A program made the translations under genes and the position numbers. Of a stretch of 64,000 bases of DNA, positions 48,928-57,778 are shown one piece after another (within the stretch, counting starts at the first letter, position 1; the number at the start of each line of letters is the position of its first letter). The notes beneath the pieces were generated by a model. The model had not been told where the DNA came from and ran no database searches. It saw nothing but the letters and a program-made list of their open reading frames with translations. Origin of the DNA: Bordetella parapertussis (GTDB taxonomy: Bacteria; Bacteroidota; Bacteroidia; Chitinophagales; Chitinophagaceae); NCBI GenBank assembly GCA_943331005.2, contig CALQJX020000002.1:1-64000 (forward strand), written 5' to 3'.

Positions 48928-51003
48928 TTGAAACACTCTATACAATTTCACTTCCTGTTTGTTTTGGCTTTATTGCTATCAATAAGTAGCAGTATGCAAC
49001 TTGCTGCGCAAACCAGCAATGTGCCTCGTACCGATACTAATAAAAATAAGTCCAATACCAATCGCTGGAAAAATCAGCAGGCGGATGTGACCTTTGTAAA
49101 GATCAATGCAGATCGCATTTACAAACCCGATACAAACCTCCATACTTTTCACAGAAGACCTTTTATTCAACCTTGGGCCAGAGACATGGGAAATCCGGGC
49201 AGCCCTGTAAATGATCTGCAATTCAAAACCGACAATCATGTAGGGCCTACTTTAGGCTATCATATTTTCGATGTATATCGCTTCAATGTAGATAGTCTCA
49301 AATATTACAACACAAATCGCCCTTACTCTGTTTTTAGTTATCAGACTGCTGGCCGTCAGGAACACAACGCAAGCATCTTGCACACTCAGAATATAAGACC
49401 CAACTGGAACTTCGCTGTAGAATACCGTAAGATCAGTGCTCCTGGATATTACAAGATCCAGAGAAACAACCACGACAACTTTGCACTTACAACTAACTAC
49501 AAAAGCCTTGACAAACGCTACAACCTCAAGGCTGCAATGGTATACAACAAGCAGCAACACGATGAAAATGGTGGTGTACTATATGACACCTTGCTATCTG
49601 ACCCCAACTATAATGATAGAAGGACGCTGAACACTGCCTATGAAAGTCAGTACAGCAGCACCCGTTCTGCAGTAAGTAATGTGCAACGCGATTTCACCAT
49701 CATGCTGCAACATAGCTATACATGGGGAGTATCAGATACCGTTTTCGATGAAGAAGACACCTCGGCTTTCACCTATACTATTACCCCTCGTTTCAGTATT
49801 ACACACCAAACAACGCTGAGTTCTGAAAAACATCAGTACAAAGATCTGGCACCCGACTCAATGAGATATGTATCCTTATTCTCAAAAACATTTGCCAATA
49901 ACGGTTCAGGATATTATGCCGCAGGAATAGACTCGGTATATACACAACAAAAATGGTTCTGGGCAGATAGTAAAGTTCTTTTCAATGGCTATCTCGGCAA
50001 GGCAGGTAAGCAGCTGAAGTTCAGTGCAGGAGCTGGTATACGATACGATCAATTTACCTCAGGGCCGGTCATAACTACAATTACAGATAGTCCTTACCTG
50101 GCTACGGGTATCGACAGACACAGTAGCCCTAGTACCTATGTGGAAGGGCAACTGAAAAAAGAAGCACTCACATCTGCCGCATGGGAATACGGAGCTTCGG
50201 CACTACTGTATACATCAGGCAATTCTGCTGGCAACTTCAATTTCAATGCTGTAATAGGTAAGAAAATAGGCGAAAATGCAGGTAGCTTTGTTGCCGGTGT
50301 CAGTCAGCAAATAGGCACTGCTCCCTTTAGCTATACCGACTACAATAACCTGCATGTCAATAGATCTTTCAGCTTCAATTCAGAAAGCATCTCTACCATT
50401 TTTGCAGGCTTAGAAAGCCAACGAATTCACGCATCTGCAGGTGCAAAAGCCCACATTGTCAACAACTACCTATACTTCGATGAAAAGGGGTTACCAGCTC
50501 AATATGATGGCACTTTCACCATACCACAATTATGGGGCAGAAAAATCTTCAGAATAGGTAGTTTCTTCCTCGATAACGAGGTAATTTATCAGATCACCGG
50601 CAATAACAACCCGGTAAACATTCCTGCATTTATGGGGCGCCATCAGCTCAGTTTCGAGAAGCCTCTTTTCAATAACGCCATCAAGCTGGCTACTGGTATT
50701 GAATGCAGATATAATACCCCATATGCACCAGCAGGCTATAGCGCTATTTTCAACAGATTCTATAACCAGACAATAGACACTATTGCCAACACACCCGAAC
50801 TCTGTGTATTTGTAAATTTCAGGATCAAAAGATTCAGGGCATTTATAGTAGGCGATAATCTGCAACAGCTATTTGCTAAAAACGCTGTCCTCTACACTGC
50901 AACACCTGTCATTAACAGAACTACCGGCGCAACACGCACACCCGTTTATGCAGCACCAAACACTATGCTTCGTTTTGGTTTCACCTGGGATATGATCAAC
51001 TAA
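48928..51003 (+). CDS. Putative outer-membrane porin (Porin_10/DUF4289 type)
   Basis: A 691-residue protein starting at TTG with a signal peptide (FHFLFVLALLLSISSSM, cleaved near LAAQ). An N-terminal segment with DTNLHTFHRRPFIQPW and VGPTLGYHIFD is typical of the putative porin family of Bacteroidota. The rest consists of many alternating aromatic beta strands, as in outer-membrane barrels, with a terminal strand LRFGFTWDMIN. The substrate is unknown. It converges on the CarboxypepD_reg-like gene with 19 bp between stop codons. A TonB-dependent receptor is unlikely because there is no plug domain. Confidence 0.78.
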   Translation: MKHSIQFHFLFVLALLLSISSSMQLAAQTSNVPRTDTNKNKSNTNRWKNQQADVTFVKINADRIYKPDTNLHTFHRRPFIQPWARDMGNPGSPVNDLQFKTDNHVGPTLGYHIFDVYRFNVDSLKYYNTNRPYSVFSYQTAGRQEHNASILHTQNIRPNWNFAVEYRKISAPGYYKIQRNNHDNFALTTNYKSLDKRYNLKAAMVYNKQQHDENGGVLYDTLLSDPNYNDRRTLNTAYESQYSSTRSAVSNVQRDFTIMLQHSYTWGVSDTVFDEEDTSAFTYTITPRFSITHQTTLSSEKHQYKDLAPDSMRYVSLFSKTFANNGSGYYAAGIDSVYTQQKWFWADSKVLFNGYLGKAGKQLKFSAGAGIRYDQFTSGPVITTITDSPYLATGIDRHSSPSTYVEGQLKKEALTSAAWEYGASALLYTSGNSAGNFNFNAVIGKKIGENAGSFVAGVSQQIGTAPFSYTDYNNLHVNRSFSFNSESISTIFAGLESQRIHASAGAKAHIVNNYLYFDEKGLPAQYDGTFTIPQLWGRKIFRIGSFFLDNEVIYQITGNNNPVNIPAFMGRHQLSFEKPLFNNAIKLATGIECRYNTPYAPAGYSAIFNRFYNQTIDTIANTPELCVFVNFRIKRFRAFIVGDNLQQLFAKNAVLYTATPVINRTTGATRTPVYAAPNTMLRFGFTWDMIN

Positions 51004-51022
51004 TTATTACAGAACTATAGGG

Positions 51023-52321
51023 TCATTTACCTTCTTTCTCATTGATGATGAAGGCAGGTTCATTTGATTCTGTACTTGCAAGTTCTTTGAACACGGCTTC
51101 CTTTAAATTGAAATGAAAAGGGAAGTTTTCATTTTTCCAATAAGCTGCATCATAAGGTATGTTCCACACCTGCATCTTAGGGAAGAATCTGTCATGATAT
51201 TCATCTGTAGTATATCTGCTTACTGAATCATTTTGCCATTCATAGTAGCAGGTAACAACATACTCCATACTACCCCACCCACCTCTGTAAAACTCATTGG
51301 TAAATCTGTGGTTCATCCTGTAGGGATACCACTTTCCATTCATCTTTGTATACTGCAATTCAAGCTCACCATCTCTTAATTCCACATAATACCTCTTCTC
51401 CGGCATCACCCAGTTATTACCACCATTTTTCGGGTAAGTATAATTTCTATATCTGTAGGTATTCCGTTTCAATGATATCAGGGCGAAACTACCCCTTTCT
51501 ATTCTTAGCTCACCCTTCTCGTAAGACTCTCCCCAAAAAGAATTGCCCAATTGCTCCACCCCATGTTTCTCCAAAGAAAAATCATTGATAAAATACTTCA
51601 CTACATAATAGCTATCGTTCTTTATACTGGTATCGAAAGTAAATCTGTATTTAGAAAACTTTGCAGGATCCATAGAACTACCCTCCAGGTGATACACCAC
51701 ATTCTCTTCCATCAGCTGAGCTATATTGTTCGAATTTGGGTGTCCCGGTTCATACACCAAAGCAGTTCTACGCAGCCTGCTCACTGCAAATGCCTCACTA
51801 CCAAGCAATCTGTTTTTCTTTTTTTGCACGCCAAACATCACCACGGGTTTGGCTTCAATATAATTTGAAAATTTGCCATTGATCTTTTGATACTGCCGGT
51901 AAGATGAGCTTGCGAAAAACCCGGAATCAGTATTGTTTTCCGGTATTAATTTCACTGCATTGCTCACCACTTCTTCTGCCGATAAACCAACTATAGTGTA
52001 ATCAGCAAGCGTATTGGGCAATATCTCCACATAGATCCGTTCCAGCGGTTCATTGGTAATATGATATAAAATAGTAGCCTTGCACCCTATAGCAGAAACT
52101 GTCAACTCCAACGTACTCATCCGCGGTGTGGGCTTCTGAAAACTAAATTCGCCTTTATCATTGGTAATGAAAGTGCGTTGCAACAAACCAACACTTACAG
52201 CTGCATTTGGCACAACTGTAGAATCAATAGAGTTAATAATAACTCCACGAAACAGCTGAGCCCTTATATAACCGGAACTCTGAAACAAAACCAATAATAG
52301 GAGCAAGGTGTATTTTCTCAT
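51023..52321 (-). CDS. CarboxypepD_reg-like domain exported protein
   Basis: A 432-residue protein with a signal peptide (MRKYTLLLLLVLFQSSGYI, ending near RAQ). Residues about 22-100 form a carboxypeptidase-regulatory-like beta sandwich (FRGVIINSIDSTVVPNAAVS, FITNDKGEFSF). The remaining 330 residues include AEEVVSNAVKLIPENN and a run of beta strands with many Tyr and Trp. That part resembles the middle region of DUF5686-type envelope proteins without their barrel. It is probably periplasmic or outer-membrane associated. Function is unknown. Confidence 0.7.
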   Translation of the reverse strand: MRKYTLLLLLVLFQSSGYIRAQLFRGVIINSIDSTVVPNAAVSVGLLQRTFITNDKGEFSFQKPTPRMSTLELTVSAIGCKATILYHITNEPLERIYVEILPNTLADYTIVGLSAEEVVSNAVKLIPENNTDSGFFASSSYRQYQKINGKFSNYIEAKPVVMFGVQKKKNRLLGSEAFAVSRLRRTALVYEPGHPNSNNIAQLMEENVVYHLEGSSMDPAKFSKYRFTFDTSIKNDSYYVVKYFINDFSLEKHGVEQLGNSFWGESYEKGELRIERGSFALISLKRNTYRYRNYTYPKNGGNNWVMPEKRYYVELRDGELELQYTKMNGKWYPYRMNHRFTNEFYRGGWGSMEYVVTCYYEWQNDSVSRYTTDEYHDRFFPKMQVWNIPYDAAYWKNENFPFHFNLKEAVFKELASTESNEPAFIINEKEGK

Positions 52322-52396
52322 GTGTTACCAGTCTGATAGACGTAAATTATGACAATAGTCTTTGTATGATGGTAAGATAATTTCAATCTTAAAGTA

Positions 52397-52439
52397 TAAA
52401 AAAAGCGAAGAACAATAGTAGATTACTATGTTCTTCGCT
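52397..52439 (-). terminator. Rho-independent terminator of the M4 protease gene
   Basis: A long hairpin with a lower stem AGCGAAGAAC/GTTCTTCGCT and an upper stem TAGTA/TACTA around a GAT loop spans 52404-52439. A run of seven or more T follows on the minus strand. It lies 21 bp past the stop codon at 52461. Confidence 0.85.
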
Positions 52440-52460
52440 AAAGCATTATTTGCAGTTATT

Positions 52461-55400
52461 TTACTTATCTACAGTAACATGAAATACTTCATGAAGGGCA
52501 CCTGATGTTACTGAAATTATGTACATACCTGAAGCAATATTTACGGGTAATGATACTTCTTCATTGATCATTCCATTTACCTCTTTCGCAGCAGACCTAT
52601 AAACTTCCTGACCCAGCATGTTCACTACAGTTATCTGCACTTCATCCAGGTTCATGTTGCTCGTATTACCTGTAATAACAAACACACCCTTATTCGGATT
52701 TGGCACTACAGATAGTATTCTGCTAGTATTCATACCATCTATTCCTGTAGTTGCTGTTTTTACTTCTATGCCACCGCTCATTGTGATGCGCGGCGTAGCG
52801 CAAAGAAGACTGGTAGTTACCTTACAGAACACATACTGACCATTGGTCAATGTATTGGTGGTGAAAGTAATAGAGGTAGCACCAGGTATAGGAGTCGTAT
52901 TGATGAACCACTGGTATGAAGGGGTTGAGCCTGCATTAGTAGTTACTGCTGCAAATGTCATTGGCATTCCGGGTATCAGCACTGTAGATGATGTAGAGAC
53001 CACCACCGACTGCACTACATGTGGTAATACATGTATGGTAAGTGGCGTGCTGTTTACCGTTGTTACAGTTGCACAATTGGCATTGCTGGTCATACGGCAA
53101 ACGATCACATCTCCATCAGCAGGAGATGGACTGCTGTAAGTAATTCCTGAACCGGCATATACACCATTCTTAGTCCATGAATATGTTGGTGCTGTTCCAC
53201 CTGATACCGGTAACGCTGTGAAGGAAGCAGACTCACCTGCACATACCGTATCGTTTGGATTAGGATTGATACTTATTGCAGGTGTAACCATCGGGTTTAC
53301 GGTCATTATTACAGAAGTGCTTACAACCGAAGGAGAAGCACAGGCATAACTGCTGGTAAGCTGGCAGGTTACCATATCGCCATTTGAAGGCACGTAAGAA
53401 TAAGAACTGCCTGTAGCTCCTGTAAATGTACCGTTTACAGACCACTGATACGCAGGTGTACTACCTCCATATACTGTACTTGTTGTAAATGATACCGGAC
53501 TACCACTGGCACAAACATTCAGACCAGGCGCACCCGATATAGCTATTGTAGGTGTGACAGTTGCTGTAGCACTCAAACTTAGAATCACATTTGCAGATGT
53601 GCCTGTACAACCGTATATATTCGTAACCTTTACACGATAAGTACCTGCACTAGGCGTCATGTAAATATCAGATGAAGCACCTGCAATATCTGTTCCGCTA
53701 CTTTGCCACTGGTAAGTGTGACCCGCAATTGCAGGCATAGCATTTATTGTTGCTGTTGAACCAGTACAAACAACATAGATACCCGTAGGTGTAGTAGTTG
53801 CTGCAGGAGTTACATTTACCGTAACTACTGATGTAGCAGACGATACACAACCAAATATATTGGTATGAGTATAGCTTATTGTACTTGTTCCAGCGGTCAA
53901 TGCCGACACTACTCCGGCAGCATCAATTGTTGCTGCAGCTGTAGTACTGCTGCTCCATACACCCGGGGAGGTAGCATTACTCAAAGATGTATTACTGCCC
54001 TCACATACTGTAAGCGAGCCGGCAATAGCCCCCAAAGCCGTAGGTGCATTTACAGTTAGTGTATAGGTTGCTATTGCAGTGCCGCAAATATTGGTCACAG
54101 AATAGGATATAGTAACAACTCCCGTAGCTATTGCTGTAACAACTCCTCCTGTACTTACACTTGCTATTGCTGCATTATTGCTACTCCATACTCCGCCAGC
54201 AGTAGCATCGGTAAGTGTGGTTGTTTGTCCTGTACATAAGCTTGTAACAGTACCTGTTATATTTGCTGTATAAACTGAATCTAGGATCACAGTAAGCGGC
54301 ATTGAAACACTATCACATACACTCTGATTCACAATTACCGTGTAGTCACCACCCAGCGATGCAGTATAGTTTGCATTGGTTGCTCCTGCTATAGCAATAC
54401 CGTCTTTTTGCCACTGGTAAGTATACCCTGTTCCTGTAGGTGTGCTTAGTAATACATTACCTCCCAGGCAGAAAGAAGTAGGACCAGCCGGAGTTATATT
54501 AGCAACAGGAGTGTTGCATAGAGGCCCGTCTACCAGCATATACCTGCCAAAGCCGGTATAGGTAGCCGTGAAGCCTGTATAATTGGCGCCGTTGATGAGT
54601 GTTGGAGTTAATACCAAAGAGTTGGCAGTACTTACAGTAGCATCTGTAGGAGCAGTTGTTTTCAGCAGGAACAATGTTGCCGGATCTATACCTGCAAGCT
54701 CTGTGTTGTTCATGTAAAAAGTAACATCATAAGTTGTAACCGCACCATTTATACTTGGATTGATAACGATCTCTTTCCTTGACCTGTTGATGGCAGAAAA
54801 CACTGCAGGCACAACTCCGTTTCCTGACTGAGTCACTGTTGCATTCACACATCCCAGATCGTTATCCGGATATTTCACACCGGCTATGATCTGTGTATCT
54901 GCAGTACTGTAGAAATATACATCCTGTCCTGCTACTACATTCCATGTATGATTACTACCTGTAGTAGTTTCTACTGTTGTTGGTGTTACATTCTGCTTGA
55001 AGCGCATGATAGGCTTCACTACAACCCTGTTACCATTGCTATATCCAAGACCACATCCTGTACCTGTACCTGTGTTAGAAATATTGTAATCGCCAATAAT
55101 GAAGGCACTTTGCTGCACTCCTTCCACTTTATCATTGTTCGGGAATGTTGCAGCATTCATACCATAACAGAGCTGTACCACTACATTGCTGGTTCCGTTC
55201 CAGGTAAACGTTCCCGTATTGAAATTAATAGAATCTACACCCAGATTTGTAGTGTGGTCGCCCAGATATACCTGTGTGAGCCCTGCAGTTACAAAATTGG
55301 TGTACAGATCAGGTACATTGGTATTGGCCATGCTCACAGTGTACCCTATGAATGGTGCAGTAGATGCCTTTGTAAGTACCTTGAAAGCGATCTGAGAGAT

Positions 55401-57665
55401 GGGCACATTAGGCACTACACCTGCAGCAGTCAGCTCGTTGGCATACAGCAGGAACTGAGAACGTGCCCTTCTCTGTTTACCATAAAAAGGAGAAGTAAAA
55501 TCACTTACTACAGGTATGCCTTCATTCAAGGTGGCATATCGTGTACCGCCATTGTATGGTATACTGTCATTGTTATCAATATATACCCTCATAGAATCGT
55601 TGAAGGGCGCCACTATTGCACCTGTACCCATAGGTGTTACAGTAAATGCAAAGTCTATTAGTTTATTATCATTAACTGCTCCGTTGTCAAAAACAGTAAG
55701 TGTAAAATATTTAGTAGAAGTATCGCCGGCAGGGAATGTTACAGATGTTGTGCTCAGTGAGTAATCAACACCAGCAATGGCAGTAGAACCGGGTGCTACC
55801 AGAATATTAGCAACAGGACTGCCTCCTGCTATTGTTCCTGTTGGCCTCAGCCCGATATTTATTGTACGTGATGTAGGACATGTTGTAGTAGTTGATGCTT
55901 CAGATACTCTTATATTCTTTGTCACAAAAGCTATCTGTGGAACACAAACCACAAATCTTGCGCCAACACCTACAGCATACCATGCGTTTGTCACACTCTG
56001 AGCTTCAGGAGAACAAGGACCATACAAAACGTTTGCCGCATTAATGGAAGCAGTTCTCATATCTGCATAAGTAGCAGTGGTTGAAAGCACCAGCTCAGAC
56101 TGATAAAGTATTTTACCTGACTTAGTCCAGCCAAGCGGATTTACTATATAACTGTTTCCTATTCCGTTTGTACCGGTTCCTCCGTTTACAAGCAGATAAT
56201 ACCAGTAATTCAGCAAACCACTATTGGTGTGAACACCGCAATAGTCGTTGCCACCTGTTGGCGTACAGGCCACTACACTCACCCAGTTGGTACTGCCATA
56301 AGTATTTGGCTGTCCCTGCAGCAATGGTGCATTCATACTGCGCAGCGGCTCTGTACCTATCTCTTCACCCATTTCCCAGGCATTCTTCGGCATGGCATCT
56401 GTTTCATGCGGGTCTGCCCAATGCTCCACTGTTGCTCCCCAACAATCGCTGAAACCTTCATTCATAGCGCCCGATTCTTTTTCATAGATAAGGTCGCATG
56501 TTGCCTGGCATATACCATGCCCTATTTCATGCGCTGTCACATCTATACTGGTAAGCGGAGAGAACCCTCCTGCTGCCAGACCAGACCCATCACCATAGGT
56601 CATTGCTGTTCCGTCCCAATATGCATTGTTATAGTTGGTACTATAGTGAACATATTGTTTCAAAATGCCGTTCAGGTTATCCCAGCTCAGTCGGCCATGC
56701 TCTGTAAAGAAATAGTCATAAACGTTTTCAGCACCCCAATGTGCATCTACTGCAACATTATCGGCAGGGGCTACCGGCCATGTGTTAGTTGCACTTGTAA
56801 AATTGGCAGCTGCACCATATGAGGTACCGTTCAACATGTTCACAGTATGCACACCATCCCCTCGGGTAGAATCAAACAGAACGTAGTTGGCACCTACACG
56901 CGCACTCTGAAAAGGCACAGTACCACTGTATCTCGATGCTCCGGTTGCTGCAGTGTGTTTGATCAACTGGTTTGAGAAGAGCACTTTCCCATCTATAGCA
57001 TCAATATATACTTCCTGCCTACTCAGCGGCAGCTCTGCATATATGTCATACACATACGCCAGATGCAACTTATGATCATCATTTCCGTTACGCCTGTCTT
57101 CCACCCAAGTCAGTCTGCCCTTTGGCAAATAGGAAGTATCGCTTTTGCCGTATTCTCTTTTAATAAAAGCCTCCTCAATAGGGTTTTGCCATTTATATTT
57201 TTCTGCACCTACAAAACTTATAGCTTTAGCAAATGCTGTAGCTTCTGTCAAAACAGGAAGCGCAGAAAGATCCTGAACAGGACTATAGAAGTTACCGGTC
57301 ATGTGACTCACTTTTCCTTCTTTACCTGTTATGGTATATCCACCCAATGCTACTTTTATTCCCTTGTAGTATTCATCATACCTCTGGGTAGTTATATTGT
57401 CCTTGGTAGTAACCGTGTTTTTCAGACGCATAGAAATGCTGCTGCCTGAACCTATCCCCAGATATCTGCGAAACACTTCCTGAGGATCATCCATCCTCAG
57501 GTTGGCATCTGCAGAAAAAGAAATAGAAGTTGGCGTATTATCGGCGCTGTTTCTTGTCTGAGATAATATAGAACTATTGCCTTGCTGAGCAAAACCAACA
57601 ACAGTTGCACAGATCAATATCAATGACAAAATGCTACCAAATGCCTTTTTATTCAAAAGAAACAT
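52461..57665 (-). CDS. T9SS-secreted M4-family (thermolysin-like) metalloprotease with Ig-like modules
   Basis: A 1734-residue protein with a signal peptide (ending GFAQQ). The propeptide region is FTP- and PepSY-like (residues about 55-210). The catalytic domain has the zinc motif H379-E-I-G-H383 and the third ligand Glu403 in GAMNEGFSD, 20 residues on as in thermolysin. A Calx-beta-like domain follows at about 580-690 (SEASTTTTC, GVDYSLSTTSVTF), then a beta region, then Ig-like and BIG2 modules (GGVWSSNNAAIASVS). Three C-terminal Ig-like domains and a type A T9SS tail (VVPNPNKGVF, NMLGQEVYRS) close it. The last 370 or so residues resemble those of the giant protein. It should act as an extracellular endopeptidase after propeptide cleavage. 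A terminator follows. Confidence 0.92.
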   Translation of the reverse strand: MFLLNKKAFGSILSLILICATVVGFAQQGNSSILSQTRNSADNTPTSISFSADANLRMDDPQEVFRRYLGIGSGSSISMRLKNTVTTKDNITTQRYDEYYKGIKVALGGYTITGKEGKVSHMTGNFYSPVQDLSALPVLTEATAFAKAISFVGAEKYKWQNPIEEAFIKREYGKSDTSYLPKGRLTWVEDRRNGNDDHKLHLAYVYDIYAELPLSRQEVYIDAIDGKVLFSNQLIKHTAATGASRYSGTVPFQSARVGANYVLFDSTRGDGVHTVNMLNGTSYGAAANFTSATNTWPVAPADNVAVDAHWGAENVYDYFFTEHGRLSWDNLNGILKQYVHYSTNYNNAYWDGTAMTYGDGSGLAAGGFSPLTSIDVTAHEIGHGICQATCDLIYEKESGAMNEGFSDCWGATVEHWADPHETDAMPKNAWEMGEEIGTEPLRSMNAPLLQGQPNTYGSTNWVSVVACTPTGGNDYCGVHTNSGLLNYWYYLLVNGGTGTNGIGNSYIVNPLGWTKSGKILYQSELVLSTTATYADMRTASINAANVLYGPCSPEAQSVTNAWYAVGVGARFVVCVPQIAFVTKNIRVSEASTTTTCPTSRTINIGLRPTGTIAGGSPVANILVAPGSTAIAGVDYSLSTTSVTFPAGDTSTKYFTLTVFDNGAVNDNKLIDFAFTVTPMGTGAIVAPFNDSMRVYIDNNDSIPYNGGTRYATLNEGIPVVSDFTSPFYGKQRRARSQFLLYANELTAAGVVPNVPISQIAFKVLTKASTAPFIGYTVSMANTNVPDLYTNFVTAGLTQVYLGDHTTNLGVDSINFNTGTFTWNGTSNVVVQLCYGMNAATFPNNDKVEGVQQSAFIIGDYNISNTGTGTGCGLGYSNGNRVVVKPIMRFKQNVTPTTVETTTGSNHTWNVVAGQDVYFYSTADTQIIAGVKYPDNDLGCVNATVTQSGNGVVPAVFSAINRSRKEIVINPSINGAVTTYDVTFYMNNTELAGIDPATLFLLKTTAPTDATVSTANSLVLTPTLINGANYTGFTATYTGFGRYMLVDGPLCNTPVANITPAGPTSFCLGGNVLLSTPTGTGYTYQWQKDGIAIAGATNANYTASLGGDYTVIVNQSVCDSVSMPLTVILDSVYTANITGTVTSLCTGQTTTLTDATAGGVWSSNNAAIASVSTGGVVTAIATGVVTISYSVTNICGTAIATYTLTVNAPTALGAIAGSLTVCEGSNTSLSNATSPGVWSSSTTAAATIDAAGVVSALTAGTSTISYTHTNIFGCVSSATSVVTVNVTPAATTTPTGIYVVCTGSTATINAMPAIAGHTYQWQSSGTDIAGASSDIYMTPSAGTYRVKVTNIYGCTGTSANVILSLSATATVTPTIAISGAPGLNVCASGSPVSFTTSTVYGGSTPAYQWSVNGTFTGATGSSYSYVPSNGDMVTCQLTSSYACASPSVVSTSVIMTVNPMVTPAISINPNPNDTVCAGESASFTALPVSGGTAPTYSWTKNGVYAGSGITYSSPSPADGDVIVCRMTSNANCATVTTVNSTPLTIHVLPHVVQSVVVSTSSTVLIPGMPMTFAAVTTNAGSTPSYQWFINTTPIPGATSITFTTNTLTNGQYVFCKVTTSLLCATPRITMSGGIEVKTATTGIDGMNTSRILSVVPNPNKGVFVITGNTSNMNLDEVQITVVNMLGQEVYRSAAKEVNGMINEEVSLPVNIASGMYIISVTSGALHEVFHVTVDK

Positions 57666-57778
57666 AAACAGGAAATTAATATAAAAAACGGTTTAAAAAA
57701 TATCTCTAAAGTTAAAGATTTTCCGCTAATTATATTCCTTCCCTGCTGTATAATAGTTCTAAGCTATAACTTATGCAA

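Noticed and set aside
54948..55661. Open plus-strand frame of 237 codons, Cys/His-rich
   Set aside because: It lies antisense to the M4 protease gene, whose frame is supported by catalytic motifs and continuous domains. The antisense product has no domain or signal and odd composition.
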